DNA of 64,000 nucleotides from Micropruina sp. (GCA_016716635.1 JADJVZ010000014.1:372001-436000), one strand, 5' to 3'; positions 55,407 through 64,000 are shown, numbered from the stretch's first letter. A program made the numbers and translations. The notes: a model not told the origin generated them from the sequence alone.

Positions 55407-57892
55407 AACGCCCCGCGCTGCCGCTGTGGAGTGTGGCCGTCCTCGCCCTCCTCTTCGTACCCCCCGCCTTCGCCCACGAGGCAGTCTTCGGCGAGGGGAT
55501 GGGCCTGATCGCGGCCGGGGCCGGCATCGCCGTCGGCCTTGTGATCGCCGTGGCCTCCACCCGCTGGCGGTGGGACACCGTCACCACGGCCGCGGTCACG
55601 GTCGTGTCCTACCTCCTTCTCGGGGGGGTCGCCGCCCTACGTTCTACGACGCTGTTTGGGGTGATCCCGTCGCTGCGAACCCTGCAGCTCCTCGTGTGGG
55701 GGTCGTATGGCTCGTGGAAGGACCTCTTGACCGCCGCGCCGCCCGCGGCCAGCTACACCGGGTTGAGCGTGCTGCCGTGGCTGTGTGGACTGGTGTGCGG
55801 CCTCGCCGCCGGATTGCTCACCTTGCGCGCGGGACGCTACGTCTGGGGCACCCTTCCCATCGCGATCATGGGCTTCATCGGGATCGCCTGGGGACTGGCC
55901 GGCACGCGTCCCCCCGTGCTGCCGGTGGCGATATGGGCAGCCGCGATCCTCGCCTGGTGGGGCTGGTGCGCGCAGCGCGGGCGCACGTTGGCCGGCGAAG
56001 AGATCCTCATCGGATCGCAGGCCGTGGGTGCCGTGTCGACCGAGGCCGCCCTGCCCGGCACCCTGACGCACACCTCCGGGCGCGTGTCGGTCGTCTATGC
56101 CGGACGCCGTCTCGCGATCGCGCTGATGACGTTGGCGCTGGCCGTTCTCGTGACCATCCCGGCCGTCGGCACTTATCCGGGGTTCCTGTACCGGACGGTG
56201 CTGCGCGACCTTGTCCGTCCGCCGCTGGACATCCAGGAATACCCGTCGCCGCTGGCGGCCTTCCGGCACTACACGACCGACCTGGCCAAGACCCAGTTGG
56301 TCACCGTCTCCAGCCTGCCGGAGAACGCCCGCGTCCGGCTCGCCGTGATGGACACCTACGACGGCATCACCTTCGGGATGTCCGACCCCAAGATGGACGC
56401 GCAAGGCCGTTACGTCCACGCGGGGATCACGCTCCCCAAGGCCGACCCGGCGCCCGTGGGCACCGAAGCCTCCCTCTCGTTCACGACCAGCGGCCTGCTC
56501 GGACCCTGGTTACCCTCGGTCGGCACGCCGGAGTCGTGGCAATTCACGGGCGCCGGGGCCGTGCGCCTTCAGGACACCTTGTACGTCAACACCTGGGCCG
56601 GCGCCGCGCTGACGAGCGCCATGCCCACCGATGGCACCACCCAATACGACCTGACCACCGTCATCACCCCCAACTGGTCGGACGGGCAATTGGGCGGCGT
56701 GAACACCGGCACGCTGTCGGGCACCCCCGATACGGGCGTCCCGGACCAAGTGGGCGCATTGGCGGTATCGATCACCCAGAAGGAATTCACCGCGCTCGGG
56801 CGAGCCCGCGCCATTGAGCGCTACCTCTCCGCCAACGGCGCCTTCTCCAACGCCTCGACGTCGAACTCACAGGCGGGGCATCGCGCGGACCGGCTGGTGC
56901 GCATGCTCGAAGGCAAGCAACTCATCGGCGACGACGAGCAATATGCGTCCCTGATGGCCCTGATGCTGCACAGCCTCGGGATGCCTGCCCGCGTGGTGAT
57001 GGGTTTGTACCCGGCCCAGCATTCCGCCACGGGTCCGGTGGAGCTCAAGGGCACGGACATGCACGTGTGGGTCGAGGTGGACTTCGCTGGCGTCGGGTGG
57101 GCGACGTTCGATCCGACTCCGCCGCGGGATCAGGTGCCGCAGACCGACGCTCAGCGTCCGCGGGCGGTGCCGCGTCCGCAGGTCCTCCAGCCCCCGGATC
57201 CGCCCGAGCCGCCCGTGGAGTTGCCCCCGGCGATCTCGCAACGCGACCACCCCGGCACCGGACCTGAGAACCAGCCGTTCCCCTGGGGTGTCGTCGCGGC
57301 GTCCAGCGGTCTCGTCCTGCTGCTTATCGGACCCATCGCGTTCATCCTGGGCCTGAAGCTCCTGCGTTCCCGCCGCCGCCGCGAGAGTCCGCTCCCGCTC
57401 AACGCCGTCACCGGCGCGTGGGACAACACCGTCGACGCGGCGCTGGACGCAGGGGCCCGCCTGCCGCGGGGGCTCACCCGGCAAGAGACCGCCCGCCTGC
57501 TGGCGGGCACCCTATGGAGCACCGACGCGGCCGCAACAGGGTCCTCCGAGGCGGCCTCCCCCACCGTCCCGCTGTGGTACCTCTCCGGAGACTCTGTGCC
57601 CACCACGATCGTCCTGGCCAGGCTCGCCGACACGGCGGCCTTCGCCCCAGGCGAGCCGACGGCCGAGGACGCCGCGAGCGCATGGACCAACGCCGACGCC
57701 CTGCGCGCCTCCCTGGCGACAGGCGTCGGGCTGTGGACCCGGCTGCGGCGCGCGCTCTCGGTTCGATCACTGCGCTACCGCGCCGCCCTGTCGGCGGACA
57801 AGCGCTGGCCCCCCAGCTGGCTACCCCAGCGTCTGTCAACGGTCAAAGCGCCCAACCTCAAGCTGCCGAGCCTCCCCTGGAGGAAGTCATGA
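55403..57892 (+). CDS. Transglutaminase-like membrane protein with Cys-to-Asp active site
   Basis: A 829-residue protein. An N-terminal signal-like helix and about six more hydrophobic segments occupy residues 8-255. An extracytoplasmic transglutaminase-like domain follows (about 465-580), then a Pro-rich stretch, a TM helix (about 633-655) and a cytoplasmic DUF4129-like tail. The core reads IGDDEQYASLMALMLHSLG, MHVWVEVDFAGVGWATFDPT: His554 and Asp570 are present, but the position of the catalytic Cys (usually G-D-C-E) is Asp511. Thiol chemistry is therefore unlikely; it may bind or scaffold instead. The GTG overlaps the DUF58 stop and the end overlaps the kinase start. Known partners in PFNA clusters are the kinase, Fn3 protein, MoxR and DUF58. 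Confidence 0.85.
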   Translation: MKRPALPLWSVAVLALLFVPPAFAHEAVFGEGMGLIAAGAGIAVGLVIAVASTRWRWDTVTTAAVTVVSYLLLGGVAALRSTTLFGVIPSLRTLQLLVWGSYGSWKDLLTAAPPAASYTGLSVLPWLCGLVCGLAAGLLTLRAGRYVWGTLPIAIMGFIGIAWGLAGTRPPVLPVAIWAAAILAWWGWCAQRGRTLAGEEILIGSQAVGAVSTEAALPGTLTHTSGRVSVVYAGRRLAIALMTLALAVLVTIPAVGTYPGFLYRTVLRDLVRPPLDIQEYPSPLAAFRHYTTDLAKTQLVTVSSLPENARVRLAVMDTYDGITFGMSDPKMDAQGRYVHAGITLPKADPAPVGTEASLSFTTSGLLGPWLPSVGTPESWQFTGAGAVRLQDTLYVNTWAGAALTSAMPTDGTTQYDLTTVITPNWSDGQLGGVNTGTLSGTPDTGVPDQVGALAVSITQKEFTALGRARAIERYLSANGAFSNASTSNSQAGHRADRLVRMLEGKQLIGDDEQYASLMALMLHSLGMPARVVMGLYPAQHSATGPVELKGTDMHVWVEVDFAGVGWATFDPTPPRDQVPQTDAQRPRAVPRPQVLQPPDPPEPPVELPPAISQRDHPGTGPENQPFPWGVVAASSGLVLLLIGPIAFILGLKLLRSRRRRESPLPLNAVTGAWDNTVDAALDAGARLPRGLTRQETARLLAGTLWSTDAAATGSSEAASPTVPLWYLSGDSVPTTIVLARLADTAAFAPGEPTAEDAASAWTNADALRASLATGVGLWTRLRRALSVRSLRYRAALSADKRWPPSWLPQRLSTVKAPNLKLPSLPWRKS

Positions 57893-59325
57893 ACCGGGTG
57901 ACGACGCCCATGCCCGGCCCCGCTCTGCCAGGGCTGGTGTGGGTGCGTCCCATTGGTGCGGGCGGCTTCGCGGACGTCCATCTCTATCGCCAGGTGACCC
58001 CGGACCGGGACGTCGCGGTGAAGATCCAGCGCGAGGCCGGGGACGCCAGCGGACGCGAAGCTCTCACCGCAGAAGCCAACGCGATGGCGGCCGTGACCGG
58101 ACACCCGGCCATCGTGGCCCTGTACGAAGTCGGGGCGACTGCGGATGACCGGCCGTACCTCGTCATGGAGTATTGCCCGGTGGCGAACCTAGGGGACCAG
58201 GTGCGTCTGGCCCCGATGGCGCCGTCGCGAGCGCTTGACACCATGATCCGGATCAGCGCTGGCACCGAAATGCTGCACCGCCACGGTTTGGTGCACCGCG
58301 ACATCAAGCCCGCCAACATCATGCTCACCGCCTGGGGGCATCCTGTGCTCGGCGATTTCGGGGTGGCGCTGCCCTCTGGCGCGGTCGCCGGGGCGACGGC
58401 CGCGGGGTTCTCGGTGTTGTGGGCACCCCCAGAGCAGCAGTTGGTCGGCAGCATCGCCCACCCCACCCAGGACGTGTGGGCGCTGGCGGCGACCACCTGG
58501 ACCCTGCTCACGGGGAGGAGCCCCTTCGAGGATCCGGTCGGCGACAACTCCACCTTGGGAGTGGCTACTCGCGTCCGTGAGGGCCGGATCCCTGGTCTGG
58601 GGCGCCCCGACGTACCTCCGCTCCTCGAGCAGGTGTTGCGTCAAGCGCTCGTGAGTGACGCGACTCAGCGCACCCCGTCGGCGACGGAGTTCGGCCATCA
58701 ACTCCGCGGCGTCCAAGAGGCGATGCGACTGCCGCTGACCCCCATGGACATCCGCGATCGGTTGGTGGCAGGCGAATCCCGTCCGGTCGACACCGACCGC
58801 ACGCGTCCGCGTGCCATGCCCGTCATTGATGCCGCGCAGACCCGTCCCGCCGCCGTGGTGACCGACCCTCGTCCCGCGGCCACCCCCGAGCCAAAGCCCC
58901 CCGAGCCGCAGCCGACCCGCTCCGGAGCCGGAGGGGTTCGGTGGTGGGTGGCCGGTCTCTTAGTGGTGGCAGCCGTGCTGGTGACGGTCGCTTTGGTGCT
59001 GCCCTCGATCGGGACGGGCCAACCCACGCCCACCAAGGCTGTCGTGACGGCGAATCCGGTCACGCTGCCCCCCGCCGCACCGACGCAACTCGCGGGTGCT
59101 GTGGCCGCCGGGCAGACCCAATGGACCTGGCGCGCCTCCACGACCCCAGACGTGCGCTACATCGCTACGATTTCGCGCCCCGGTAAGCCTCCGTTGGTGC
59201 GGGACACCCAGCTCACTGGCGTGCAGGTGGAGGCGATTTCCGGCGAGAACTGCGCTGACGTCGTTGCCGTCGGCAAGGACGGACGTGCCTCGCAGAGCGT
59301 CAACGCGTGCGTGCAGGTTCCCTGA
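57889..59325 (+). CDS. Transmembrane Ser/Thr protein kinase (Hanks type)
   Basis: A 478-residue receptor-like kinase. Glycine loop GAGGFADV (23-30), catalytic Lys45 (VAVKIQ), HRDIKPANIML (136-146) with Asp138 and Asn143, DFG (156-158) and APPE (179-182) are intact, so it should be active. A cytoplasmic Pro-rich juxtamembrane part (300-345) leads to one TM helix (351-372) and a 105-residue outer domain of PT-rich linker plus a fibronectin-like end. It starts inside the transglutaminase-like gene (ATGA). The targets could be the MoxR/DUF58/TG proteins or the type VII machinery. The last 26 nt overlap convergent mycP. Confidence 0.92.
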   Translation: MNRVTTPMPGPALPGLVWVRPIGAGGFADVHLYRQVTPDRDVAVKIQREAGDASGREALTAEANAMAAVTGHPAIVALYEVGATADDRPYLVMEYCPVANLGDQVRLAPMAPSRALDTMIRISAGTEMLHRHGLVHRDIKPANIMLTAWGHPVLGDFGVALPSGAVAGATAAGFSVLWAPPEQQLVGSIAHPTQDVWALAATTWTLLTGRSPFEDPVGDNSTLGVATRVREGRIPGLGRPDVPPLLEQVLRQALVSDATQRTPSATEFGHQLRGVQEAMRLPLTPMDIRDRLVAGESRPVDTDRTRPRAMPVIDAAQTRPAAVVTDPRPAATPEPKPPEPQPTRSGAGGVRWWVAGLLVVAAVLVTVALVLPSIGTGQPTPTKAVVTANPVTLPPAAPTQLAGAVAAGQTQWTWRASTTPDVRYIATISRPGKPPLVRDTQLTGVQVEAISGENCADVVAVGKDGRASQSVNACVQVP

Positions 59326-60526
59326 CCACGGGCTTCGTTCGCCCCGCGCGGATCCGTACCGCGAGCAGCCCGGCCACGACCAGGACACCCATGACAAGGG
59401 CGATACCCGCCACCGCAGCCCGGACCGGTCCCGACTCATCAGGGACGCCCTCAGGGGGGACCATGACCGGGTCCACCCGCTCCCGCGCCGTCGCGAAGCG
59501 CGGGTTTGGCGGGCCCGCCGCGGAGCCGTCGTTGACGAAGTTCAACGCAGCGTAAGGCGCCACGATCCCCCATCCCACGGACGAGTCCCGCAGGGTGGCG
59601 GTGGCGCGCAGCGCGGTGACGAGGATTCGATACTGCCAGTCCGCGGGTTTCTCCTCGGGGTGCATGGCGGCGGCCAGGGCAGCGACGCCGGCCACATACC
59701 CGGTGGCATAAGACGTGCTTGTGCTCTGCGCAGCGAAGACGCAGTCGCCCTCGGCGAAGTAGGCGGTAAGAACGTTCTGACCCGGTGCCGCGACCTTCAC
59801 GTGGACGCCGTGCTCCGAGGCGTCGGTAGCAGTTCCCGTGGCATCAACAGCCGTCACCGACAGTACCTGGGGATAGTTGGCCGGGTACCGGACGGCATTC
59901 TGCGCCTGGCCCGACTCCGCGTTGCCCGCCGAGGCCACAACGAGCGCGCCGTGGGCGTCGGCGTAGCGCACCGCGTCGCTGAGCGCGGCGGTGTCTGTCT
60001 CACCAGACTGCGGGACTGCGATGATCCGCGCGCCGAGGTCAACGGCTCGGACAATCCCTTGGGCCGTCTTGGCCACATTCGGAGCGTTGGGCTTCGAGGG
60101 ATCGGTCTGCTCGTAGACCCGAACGGGCACGATGCGGACGCCGGGAGCCACCCCCACCAGCCCCGACCCCGGTACCTCTTGAGCTGCGATGATCGCGGCG
60201 ACAGCGGTGCCGTGCCCCACCGTGTCCGTGCGCCCGTCGCCCGTTCCGACTAGGTCGACGCCAGGCTGCACCACCGCCGCGAGGTGGTCGTTGCGCGCTT
60301 CCACTCCCGAATCGACGACGGCCACCAGAACGCCGTCGCCGTGCGACAACGTCCAGGCCTGCGAGATGCCGATTTGCGCGAAGGCATCCGGACGTTGGGG
60401 CACGTAGCTGGTTTTCCCGCGCGCGCAGGCTTCCTCGGCGTGAGCCGGTGCTGCGACCGTCCAGGTGGAGCCCAGCAGGATCCCCGCCGCGATGGCGAGG
60501 TGGAGGCCACGACGCCGGTAGCTCAT
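59300..60526 (-). CDS. mycP: Type VII secretion mycosin (subtilisin-like protease)
   Basis: A 408-residue S8 serine protease. Signal peptide (about 1-30, APAHA), catalytic Asp72 (VVDSG), His105 (VGHGT), oxyanion Asn202 (SAGN) and Ser272 (TSYA, where subtilisins have GTSxA) are present. A TM helix near 378-398 (VAGIALVMGVLVVAGLLAV) anchors it with the protease outside. Mycosins cap the ESX channel and are needed for secretion even when inactive. The ATG overlaps the eccB stop (ATGA). Confidence 0.92.
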   Translation of the reverse strand: MSYRRRGLHLAIAAGILLGSTWTVAAPAHAEEACARGKTSYVPQRPDAFAQIGISQAWTLSHGDGVLVAVVDSGVEARNDHLAAVVQPGVDLVGTGDGRTDTVGHGTAVAAIIAAQEVPGSGLVGVAPGVRIVPVRVYEQTDPSKPNAPNVAKTAQGIVRAVDLGARIIAVPQSGETDTAALSDAVRYADAHGALVVASAGNAESGQAQNAVRYPANYPQVLSVTAVDATGTATDASEHGVHVKVAAPGQNVLTAYFAEGDCVFAAQSTSTSYATGYVAGVAALAAAMHPEEKPADWQYRILVTALRATATLRDSSVGWGIVAPYAALNFVNDGSAAGPPNPRFATARERVDPVMVPPEGVPDESGPVRAAVAGIALVMGVLVVAGLLAVRIRAGRTKPVVREPARTR

Positions 60527-61851
60527 GAGACCTTCACCGTCGCCCAGGTGGCCTTCGATGACAGCATCGACCCGGCGGGTGCCAGCGCCACCCACGCCTG
60601 TGGAATGGCGACCGGCTGCGCTGTGGTGTAACCCAGGCGAGGCAGCGTGTCGGACGGATTGTCGATCCCGTAGGCGTATCCCAGATCTGTGATGATCGAG
60701 ACCGCCCCGAGGGTGCCGCCCGACACCGAGCGCACAAGCGCACCGGAGCCCCCAGCGACGCGAAGCGGCGCGCCCGAGTCGCTGGCTGCGGGTACCTCCG
60801 CAAGGGTGGCGACGGCGCCGTTGTCCACGGGTGTCAGTCGCGCACAGGCGAGCTTCCCCGCCGCGATCCCGGCGGACAATTGGGCCGGCCAGTCCGCGGG
60901 AACGATGGCGGAGTCCACCACTTTGAGGTTCGCGATATCAGCCACCGTGGCGCTGATCGTCCCGGCCACCTTGCCGGTGCCGATTGAGTGGAGTGCGTAG
61001 GCCACGGGCGACAAGGGCGTGATTTGTCCTGGTGCCGAGATCAGGTAGCGACGCGGCGAGGTGCCCTCATCGACGACGACGACCGTCCCGATGGTGGCCA
61101 TGCTCAACCGGGCCGGCAGCTGGCCAGCCGATTGCCCTGCCCCCGGCACCACGAGCGGGACGAGATCTGAACCGCGCTGGAACAAGGCGAGGAACCCGGC
61201 GTCGACCGGATGCACCGCCGCGGACTCGAGGTGCAGGGCGATCTTGACGCCGTCTCGGTCGTTCGGGGCGACCAGGAAGCGTTTGCCGTTGGCGAGCAGG
61301 TAAAGGTCGGGGCCATTCGACACCAGCGCCACTGAGGCGTCGGCGAGTTGGTTGGGGGTCCCCCCGACCCAGGTGTGAGTTTCGCCTGTTGGAGCGGCGC
61401 ACGCGGTCCATTGGCCCGAGCGCAGGTTCTCCGCCGGGGGAACCGTGTCGGGGGCGTCGGTGGTGCCGACTTCGCTCCCTCGAGGAATGCCGACCAGGGT
61501 GCTCCCGTCCACCTCGACGACGTTGAACTTGTCGGCCTCCGCCAACAGACGCGCCGAGGTGAGGTTGGTCACGGGGCGCAGCACGCCATTGATGGTGAAA
61601 TACCGGGTGCCGGTGCCCTTGACGACCACGACAGTGTTGTTCTGCCAGCCGTTCGGTAGCGTGGGCGCGAACCGTCCCATGATGGCCGCGACGGCCACCA
61701 GCAGGACGCTCAGCGCGGCGCCAATGAGCAAGGGACGCGAGGAAGCTTTGGCCTCCAATTCGCGCCCGCCCGGGGTACCCGACATGAACGCCGTCACCAA
61801 GCGCCGTCGGTTGTACCGCTGCGCCTCGAGGATGTCCTTGTTAGAGGCCAT
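60523..61851 (-). CDS. eccB: Type VII secretion protein EccB
   Basis: A 442-residue ESX core component. The start MASNKDILEAQRYNRRRLVT and GTPGGRELE are diagnostic of EccB; one TM helix (about 41-61) is followed by a large periplasmic-side domain with repeats (GSDLVPLVVPG, GTGKVAGTIS). EccB joins EccC, EccD and EccE in the membrane complex and has reported ATPase activity in mycobacteria. The ATG overlaps the eccD stop (TGATG), so the longer frame to 61866 is not used. Confidence 0.93.
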   Translation of the reverse strand: MASNKDILEAQRYNRRRLVTAFMSGTPGGRELEAKASSRPLLIGAALSVLLVAVAAIMGRFAPTLPNGWQNNTVVVVKGTGTRYFTINGVLRPVTNLTSARLLAEADKFNVVEVDGSTLVGIPRGSEVGTTDAPDTVPPAENLRSGQWTACAAPTGETHTWVGGTPNQLADASVALVSNGPDLYLLANGKRFLVAPNDRDGVKIALHLESAAVHPVDAGFLALFQRGSDLVPLVVPGAGQSAGQLPARLSMATIGTVVVVDEGTSPRRYLISAPGQITPLSPVAYALHSIGTGKVAGTISATVADIANLKVVDSAIVPADWPAQLSAGIAAGKLACARLTPVDNGAVATLAEVPAASDSGAPLRVAGGSGALVRSVSGGTLGAVSIITDLGYAYGIDNPSDTLPRLGYTTAQPVAIPQAWVALAPAGSMLSSKATWATVKVS

Positions 61852-63167
61852 CAGGCGATGCCCCAAATCATGGCGGTGAGGGGGAGAACGGCGGTCAGCG
61901 CCACGATATGGACGGCGTCCGAGAGCCGTCCGAGCCAGGGGCGCAGCGTCACGTCCAACACGTTGAAGGCCAAGACAAAGGCACCCACGACCGTCATCAG
62001 CCCCACGATCCAGGGCAGGAGCGTCGGTGTCAGGAGCGCCAGGGTGATACCCGCCACCAACAGGGTCAGCATGCCGGCGACAGCGTTGACGAAGACCTCG
62101 GCGCGCCCGTACAACGCGCGCGTGCCGAGCAACAGTCCGAGGCCAACACTCACCATGAGAAAACCACCCGTGGTGGAGGTGGCGACCAGCGGAGTGAGCG
62201 CGACGGTGACAATGCCGGAGGCCACACGTAGCGAGAGGGCCACCACGTCAGCCGCGGCCACCTGCGGATCGACGGCCGAGGCGTCGACGCTGGCCTGGGA
62301 GGCGGAGGCCAGCGCGTCGATCCTGGCCGGGATTTGGGCGAGCCCGATCCACGGTGCCAGCAGCACCACGACCGTCAAGACCGCCACGACCAGGGCCGCG
62401 GCCCGTTGCTCCGACACGTGGCCGAATGCGGTGAGGGACCCGAGCAGCAAGACCGCGAACCCGGCCGTGAGCGGCGCTGCCATGGCGGCTCGCTGCCGGG
62501 GCGGAAGTGGGACGAGCCCGGCGGCCCCCAGCAGGAGTCCAGCACCGGCCGCGGCCAGGCGCACGCCGTGCGGGAAACTCGCGGTCAGGGAGTATGCCGC
62601 CGACCCACACAAAACGGGCACCGTCAACGCCAGCGCCAACGCGCCGGAGAAGACGGGAATGCGCACCAACACGACGACAGCCAGGACAACCAGGGCGGCG
62701 CCGACGAACCCCACCGCGCCGGCGAGCCAGGAATCGCCGCCACCTAGGGCGAGCAGCAAGGCCACCACCGTGAACAACCCCGCTGCGGTGAAGCAGGAGA
62801 GCTGGACCGAGTCGCTCCGCACCCAGGGCACGCGGACCGAGTCCACGGCATCGCCGATCGCCTCAACCAAGTCGTCGTAGCGGACGTCCGGCACCGAGCC
62901 GCCCGGCACCAGCGTTAAGAAGGCGCCCGCGGACACCCCCAGTTGTTGCAGCGTCTTGGCCTGATCGAGTTCGCGGCCCGAGGCAGTCATGACGCGGAAC
63001 CCTTGGGTCGCGGAGTCGCCGTTCAAGCGTCCGTGCGCCTGCGCCATGCCGGGCAGCAGCTCAACTAACGGAACCACCGAGGGGACGGCCATGTCGAGGC
63101 GTCGTGTGTCCCACAAGACGGAAATCGGGACGAGTACCGCTGGCGGCGTGGCTGGTGTGCTGGCCAT
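61851..63167 (-). CDS. eccD: Type VII secretion integral membrane protein EccD
   Basis: A 438-residue membrane protein. The first 90 residues form the ubiquitin-like domain (VPISVLWDTRRLDMAVP, GRELDQAKTLQQLGVSAGAFLTLV), followed by about eleven TM helices from residue 120 on. EccD makes the membrane vestibule of the ESX complex. AAGGGGC lies just before the ATG at 63167. It starts the eccD-eccB-mycP operon, divergent from the WXG100 pair. EccC and EccE are expected but not in the window. Confidence 0.92.
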   Translation of the reverse strand: MASTPATPPAVLVPISVLWDTRRLDMAVPSVVPLVELLPGMAQAHGRLNGDSATQGFRVMTASGRELDQAKTLQQLGVSAGAFLTLVPGGSVPDVRYDDLVEAIGDAVDSVRVPWVRSDSVQLSCFTAAGLFTVVALLLALGGGDSWLAGAVGFVGAALVVLAVVVLVRIPVFSGALALALTVPVLCGSAAYSLTASFPHGVRLAAAGAGLLLGAAGLVPLPPRQRAAMAAPLTAGFAVLLLGSLTAFGHVSEQRAAALVVAVLTVVVLLAPWIGLAQIPARIDALASASQASVDASAVDPQVAAADVVALSLRVASGIVTVALTPLVATSTTGGFLMVSVGLGLLLGTRALYGRAEVFVNAVAGMLTLLVAGITLALLTPTLLPWIVGLMTVVGAFVLAFNVLDVTLRPWLGRLSDAVHIVALTAVLPLTAMIWGIA

Positions 63168-63267
63168 GCAGAGCGCCCCTTCGCTGATGATTCGACCTTG
63201 TCACCAGAAGCTTATCGGGTCAGCCCAGTTGACTCTGGGCGCCCCTAAAGGTGAACCCTTCGATGCC

Positions 63268-63273
63268 TATACT
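63268..63273 (+). promoter_or_regulatory. -10 box of the WXG100 operon
   Basis: TATACT is the best -10 in the 179-nt gap between eccD and the WXG100 genes. It gives a leader of about 67 nt that ends in AAGGAGGG before the ATG at 63347. No good -35 box is seen. Confidence 0.5.
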
Positions 63274-63346
63274 GAGCCACAGTGGACCGCATTTGGAGTG
63301 GTCCCAACTCGCCTCAGCACGGCTGTGGTCAGTCCAAGGAGGGAAG

Positions 63347-63661
63347 ATGCCAACGATTTCCGCTGCCGATGGCGCACTTATCAAGGGTGCCCAAACGGTG
63401 CAGGAAGGCCGCCGCGATCTGCAGGCCGCTATCACGAAAGTCCGGGGCAGCGTCGACTCCAGCCGGTCCGCCTGGTCGAGCGATGCGTCCGCCGCGTTCG
63501 TCCAACTGATGGAGCGCTGGGACAGTGACGTGACGAAGGTCAACTCGGCCCTTGATGACTTCGAAGCGAACCTGCGCGGCGTCGAGCGTCAGAACCTCGA
63601 TCATGAGGTCCAGCGCAGCGCCACGTTCGCCAAAGCCCAGTCCCGGCTGCGCGCCCAGTAA
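63347..63661 (+). CDS. WXG100-family (EsxA/EsxB-like) protein with degenerate WXG
   Basis: A 104-residue helical hairpin protein. The turn is SAWSSDASAAF, so the conserved Trp is kept but the Gly is replaced by Ser. The two flanking helices (about 10-45 and 55-95) fit the family. No YxxxD/E secretion signal is seen at the C terminus. It likely pairs with the next gene product to make the heterodimer secreted by the EccBCD channel. AAGGAGGG at 63336-63343 fixes the ATG at 63347. Confidence 0.85.
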   Translation: MPTISAADGALIKGAQTVQEGRRDLQAAITKVRGSVDSSRSAWSSDASAAFVQLMERWDSDVTKVNSALDDFEANLRGVERQNLDHEVQRSATFAKAQSRLRAQ

Positions 63662-63672
63662 GGAGATTCGAC

Positions 63673-63960
63673 ATGGCAAGCATCAGTGTTAAGACCGGCG
63701 AGGTTATCGCCATTCAGGGCGACATCGCAGGTCAGGCGAAGGCCCTTCAGGCCACCCTCGACCAGATGGAGCGCAAGCTCGACGCGCTCCGCACCGAATG
63801 GGCGGGTGGCGCCCAAGAGGCTTACTTCACCGCCAAGACCCGTTGGGACGCCGGCATGGCCGACCTTCAGGAAGTTTTGGCCCAGGTGATCGTCCTCATC
63901 GGCGACGCCGCTCAGGGTTACGACGAAGTCGACGCGCACAACGCCAAGCGCTTCCAGTAA
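63673..63960 (+). CDS. WXG100-family (EsxA/EsxB-like) protein
   Basis: A 95-residue WXG100 protein. TEWAGGAQEAYF has the canonical Trp-x-Gly turn and YDEVD near the C terminus matches the YxxxD/E signal recognised by EccC. It starts 12 nt after the previous gene with AGGAGA before the ATG, so both are made together as a secreted heterodimer. A cell-surface or signalling role is inferred only from family. Confidence 0.92.
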   Translation: MASISVKTGEVIAIQGDIAGQAKALQATLDQMERKLDALRTEWAGGAQEAYFTAKTRWDAGMADLQEVLAQVIVLIGDAAQGYDEVDAHNAKRFQ

Positions 63961-64000
63961 GTCAGACACCACACGCGCTCTCGGCGCCGATCCCTGGTAA

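Overview
The window is chromosomal DNA from a high-GC actinobacterium. The evidence is GC-rich third codon positions throughout, many GTG starts, actinobacterial families (DUF3073, EccB/EccD/mycosin, WXG100 proteins, a PknB-type kinase) and many -10-only promoters sitting 6-7 nt before a start codon. The content would fit Propionibacteriales, but I cannot fix the genus. No phage, insertion sequence or CRISPR array is visible.

Layout. 1-7.6 kb: the end of a GroEL-apical-domain-like gene, a gene-poor stretch, a small zincin, a secreted SH3/M15-like cell-wall protein behind a structured leader, MgtC, a uridine-kinase-like P-loop protein, a Dabb protein and a MarR-DHA2 efflux operon. 7.6-16.3 kb: a GT4 glycosyltransferase, a frameshifted membrane glycosyltransferase, tRNA-Glu/Asp/Phe, a fructosamine-kinase-like gene, a lipoprotein, an Old Yellow Enzyme-GNAT pair, a frameshifted rlpA and an alpha/beta hydrolase behind DUF3073. 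16.4-20.4 kb: a GT39 enzyme, LtrA and a GNAT. 20.4-36.9 kb: a long, mostly minus-strand purine region carrying purM, purF, purL, purQ, a purC-purS fusion, purB, purD and purA. Two DUF4870 proteins, an ECF sigma/putative anti-sigma pair and a DMT exporter are interspersed. Together these genes cover most steps from PRPP to IMP and the first step to AMP; purN, purE, purK and purH are not in the window. 36.9-46.9 kb: exporters (EamA, MFS, LysE), a second GT39-like enzyme, class II fructose-bisphosphate aldolase, TrmH, DedA, LemA, a spermidine-synthase-like enzyme and a Nudix hydrolase.

46.9-64.0 kb is the most distinctive part. A 2030-residue anchored protein with about eleven Ig/cadherin-like and five fibronectin-III-like repeats is followed by a tightly coupled MoxR ATPase, DUF58, transglutaminase-like membrane protein and Ser/Thr kinase. 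This order resembles the fn3/aaa/duf58/tgm/pkb2 (PFNA) clusters described in bifidobacteria. Converging on it is a type VII secretion operon (eccD-eccB-mycP), with two WXG100 genes diverging from eccD to the window edge. The transglutaminase-like protein has Asp where the catalytic Cys is expected. I infer one cell-envelope system in which a kinase, a MoxR/DUF58 module and a large surface protein work with type VII secretion. EccC is not in the window.

Two genes (the membrane glycosyltransferase near 10.2 kb and rlpA near 14.76 kb) are each broken by one missing base in or beside a short homopolymer. They may be real mutations, phase-variable sites or assembly errors.
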